NCBI GenBank assembly: GCA_025458165.1
Contig: JALOTB010000015.1
Coordinates: forward strand, 1 to 62,573
Origin: Chromatiaceae bacterium
GTDB taxonomy: Bacteria > Pseudomonadota > Gammaproteobacteria > Chromatiales > Chromatiaceae
Reading direction: 5' to 3'
DNA: 62,573 nucleotides
The notes under the pieces were generated by a model, which did not search any database, had not been told where the DNA came from, and saw nothing but the letters and a program-made list of their open reading frames with translations. A program made the position numbers and the translations under genes. Positions 60,718 through 62,573 of this stretch are shown here, in pieces (the first letter of the stretch is position 1; every line of letters starts with the position of its first letter).

Positions 60718-61569
60718 TCAATCGTCGAGGCGCACCCGGCAGTTGTCGATGAGCCGCGCCCGACCGAGCCGGGCGGCGGCGAGCACCACCAGGTCAAGGT
60801 CTTCCGCGCCCGGCGGGCCGAGATCGCAAGCCCGGCGCACGCTCAAGTACTCCGGCTCGAGCCCGCCAGCGGCAAGCTCCGCATACCCCTGCGCCTCGAC
60901 CTCGACGACCGCCGCCCCGCCGCTCAGGCGCTCGGCCGCCCGGAGCAGGGCGCGATAGAGCCCGGGGGCAAGCGCCCGCTCTGCCGGCTGGAGGTAGACG
61001 TTGCGCGAGCTCATCGCAAGCCCGTCCGCCTCGCGCACCGTCGGCAGGCCGTGGATCGCGACCGGCAGGCACAGATCCTCGACCATCCGGCGGATGACGA
61101 GGAGCTGCTGGAAGTCCTTCTCGCCGAACAGGGCGAGGTCGGGCTGGACCAGATTGAGGAGCTTGCAGACCACCGTCGCGACACCGACGAAGTGCCCCGG
61201 GCGGCTCGCCCCGCAGAGGATGTCCGACAGCCCGGGCACCTCGACGCGGGTGTGGTCCGCTTGGCCGCGCGGGTACATGCCGTCGACCGTCGGCACGAAG
61301 AGTAGGTCGGCGCCCAGCGCCGCGAGCTGTTCGGCATCGCGCTCCAGGGTGCGGGGATAGGCCGCGAAGTCCTCGCTCGGCCCGAACTGCAGCGGGTTGA
61401 CGAAGATGCTCACCACCACACGCCCGGCCAGCTCGCGCGCCGACCGCACTAGGGCCAGGTGGCCGGCGTGCAGGTTGCCCATGGTGGGGACCAGGGCCGT
61501 CCGCAAACCCTGGGCGCGCCAGCCCGACACTTGCCGCCTGAGGTCGGGGATGTCGGCAACCCGGATCAT
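60718..61569 (-). CDS. panC: Pantothenate synthetase
   Basis: PanC joins pantoate and beta-alanine. The 283-residue product starts MIRVADIPDLRRQVSGWRAQGLRTALVPTMGNLHAGHLALV, with the HxGH-type ATP motif (HAGH), FVNPLQFGPSEDFAAYPRTLERD, DLALFGEKDFQQLLVIRRMVEDL and the second nucleotide motif MSSRNVYL. ATG 61569 lies 7 bases after the panB stop. The frame is open a further 21 codons upstream but that part overlaps panB. Confidence 0.97.
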   Translation of the reverse strand: MIRVADIPDLRRQVSGWRAQGLRTALVPTMGNLHAGHLALVRSARELAGRVVVSIFVNPLQFGPSEDFAAYPRTLERDAEQLAALGADLLFVPTVDGMYPRGQADHTRVEVPGLSDILCGASRPGHFVGVATVVCKLLNLVQPDLALFGEKDFQQLLVIRRMVEDLCLPVAIHGLPTVREADGLAMSSRNVYLQPAERALAPGLYRALLRAAERLSGGAAVVEVEAQGYAELAAGGLEPEYLSVRRACDLGPPGAEDLDLVVLAAARLGRARLIDNCRVRLDD

Positions 61570-61576
61570 GGCCTCA

Positions 61577-62388
61577 TCAGTAGCTGGTCTGGTCGGGACC
61601 GGGAAAGGCCCCGGAGCGGACCTCCTCCACATAGGCCCGCACCGCGGCCTCGAGCCCCGGTCGGCCGGCGAGGAAGTCCTTGCTGAAGCCCGGCGGCCGG
61701 GGGTTGAGCCCGAGCATGTCGTGCAGCACCAGGACCTGGCCGTCGCAGCCGTTGCCGGCCCCGATGCCGATCACCGGGATCGAGAGCGACTGGCTGATCT
61801 GCCGAGCCAGCTCGGCCGGCACGCACTCCAGCACCAAGAGCACCGCCCCCGCCTCCTGGAGCGCGAGGGCGTCGCGGCGGATGGTCTCGGCCGAGGCGGG
61901 ATCGCGCCCCTGGTAGCGGTAGCCGCCTAGGCGGTTCACCGACTGCGGCAGCAGGCCGAGGTGGGCGCAGACCGCGACCCCCTGAGCGGCCAGCAGGCGC
62001 GCCGTCTCGACCACCGGCGCCCCGCCTTCGAGCTTGACGACCTGGGCCCCGCCCTCCTGCATCAGCCGCGCGGCCGCGTCCAACGCGCGCTCGGGCGTGG
62101 CGTACGAGAGGAAGGGCAGGTCGGCGACGATCAGCGCCCGTTGTCGTGCCCGGGCAACGCAGGCGCAGTGATAGGCCATCTGCTTCAGGGTGACCGGCAG
62201 GGTCGTCGCATGACCTTGGAGGACCATTCCAAGGGAGTCGCCGACCAGCAGCACATCGACCCCGGCGGCCTCGAGCAGACGGGCGAAGCTCGCGTCGTAG
62301 CAGGTGAGACAGGCGATGCGCTCGCCCCGGGCCTTCATGGCCGCGAGGGTGGCGACGCTGAGGCGACGCTGATGGGGGCGGCGGGCAT
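61577..62388 (-). pseudogene. panB: Ketopantoate hydroxymethyltransferase, frameshifted near the start by an 11-bp duplication
   Basis: PanB makes ketopantoate. The body (ATG 62338, 253 residues) is intact: [74 protein letters not shown] and [21 protein letters not shown]. The usual N-terminus is longer. Reading upstream in frame gives [10 protein letters not shown] without a start codon. ATG 62388, 5 bases after the folK stop, begins MPAAPISVA and would join [10 protein letters not shown] if one copy of an 11-bp tandem repeat (62351-62372) were removed, restoring a 266-residue enzyme. As it stands, translation from 62388 ends after 17 codons at a TGA that overlaps ATG 62338 as ATGA, so re-initiation could still yield the 253-residue form. 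An assembly or sequencing slip is possible. Confidence 0.85.
62351..62372. repeat. Perfect 11-bp tandem duplication inside panB
   Basis: GGCGACGCTGA occurs twice in direct succession (62351-62361 and 62362-62372). Its length is not a multiple of three and it accounts exactly for the panB frameshift. Confidence 0.95.
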
Positions 62389-62392
62389 GGGC

Positions 62393-62573
62393 TCAGAGAA
62401 CGGGGGTCTCGGGGGGTCGCGCGGATTCTGCCAGCGGCCGGGCGACCTCACAATCGGCGCCCCCGGTCGGCAACGGCGCCACCCCCGCGCGCGGGCAGCG
62501 CGCCAGCAGCTCGCCGAGCCGGCCGCGGCCGGGGACCACCAGCGCCTCGGGGGCGATGTCGGCCAGCGGCACC
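62393..62573 (-). CDS. folK: 2-amino-4-hydroxy-6-hydroxymethyldihydropteridine pyrophosphokinase, C-terminal part
   Basis: The last 59 codons of a minus-strand gene that runs off the window end. The reading VPLADIAPEALVVPGRGRLGELLARCPRAGVAPLPTGGAD resembles the C-terminus of FolK (HPPK, folate synthesis; family pattern PLxxxAPxxxxPG...LL). folK directly before panB is a common order. The final 20 residues (CEVARPLAESARPPETPVL) are not conserved. Based on a short segment. Confidence 0.65.
   Translation of the reverse strand, partial: VPLADIAPEALVVPGRGRLGELLARCPRAGVAPLPTGGADCEVARPLAESARPPETPVL

Overview
The window looks like chromosomal DNA of a GC-rich gammaproteobacterium of the purple sulfur group (Chromatiaceae or a close relative). 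The strongest clue is a small Gly/Tyr/Trp-rich secreted protein at 39987-40331 that looks like a sulfur globule envelope protein. Gene order also fits Gammaproteobacteria: rsmI-rnpB-mraZ, a complete dcw cluster, ftsZ-lpxC-DUF721-M23-secA, and lpoA-yraN-dolP. All assignments come from reading the translated sequence by eye; no database was searched.

Layout. 1-1586 is the 3' part of a broken type I restriction gene (hsdR). From 27362 down to 1615 (minus strand) runs the division and cell-wall block: mraZ, rsmH, ftsL, ftsI, murE, murF, mraY, murD, ftsW, murG, murC, murB, ddl, ftsQ, ftsA, ftsZ, lpxC, then an M23 peptidase, secA, argJ and a Nudix/ThiE-like fusion gene; a DUF721 (DciA-like) gene lies on the plus strand beside lpxC. 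Many junctions are 4-nt ATGA overlaps. A sigma70-type promoter followed by three 10-bp-spaced MraZ boxes precedes mraZ. RNase P RNA (about 27637-28005, minus) and rsmI lie upstream, and the lpoA-yraN-dolP-glcD-like set runs the other way.

32575-35439 (minus) is rppH-ptsP. 35617 is a HAD phosphatase. 36536-39820 is a compact four-gene lipid operon, olsB-olsA-GT4 glycosyltransferase-PAP2 phosphatase, preceded by a Pho-box-like array of 11-bp units with a correctly spaced -10. This suggests a phosphate-starvation membrane-remodelling cassette. A PlcP/LpxH-like metallophosphoesterase at 50935 could supply diacylglycerol to the same process. The sulfur globule gene, a uracil-DNA glycosylase and leuA follow on the minus strand.

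42936-46955 (plus) holds a Ycf46-like AAA ATPase, a cbpA-type DnaJ gene broken by two internal frameshifts, an intact cbpM, and an EgtB-like protein whose three iron-binding His positions are all replaced. Then come nadC, a DUF1631 protein, ampD, an alpha/beta hydrolase, argG, a histidine phosphatase, a DUF971 protein, pgi and zwf (sugar phosphate metabolism), glgA (glycogen), and the pantothenate genes panD, panC and panB. panB carries an 11-bp tandem duplication that frameshifts its ninth codon. The window ends in the C-terminal part of folK.

Other points: short tandem heptanucleotide repeats of the form GATTNCG occur at three gene junctions, one of them read in frame at the start of murF. 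The lpxC leader has a palindrome between its likely -35 and -10 and a 9-bp stem-loop at the predicted transcript start. No tRNA, insertion sequence, prophage or CRISPR array was seen. Apart from rnpB, no gap between genes exceeds about 290 bases.
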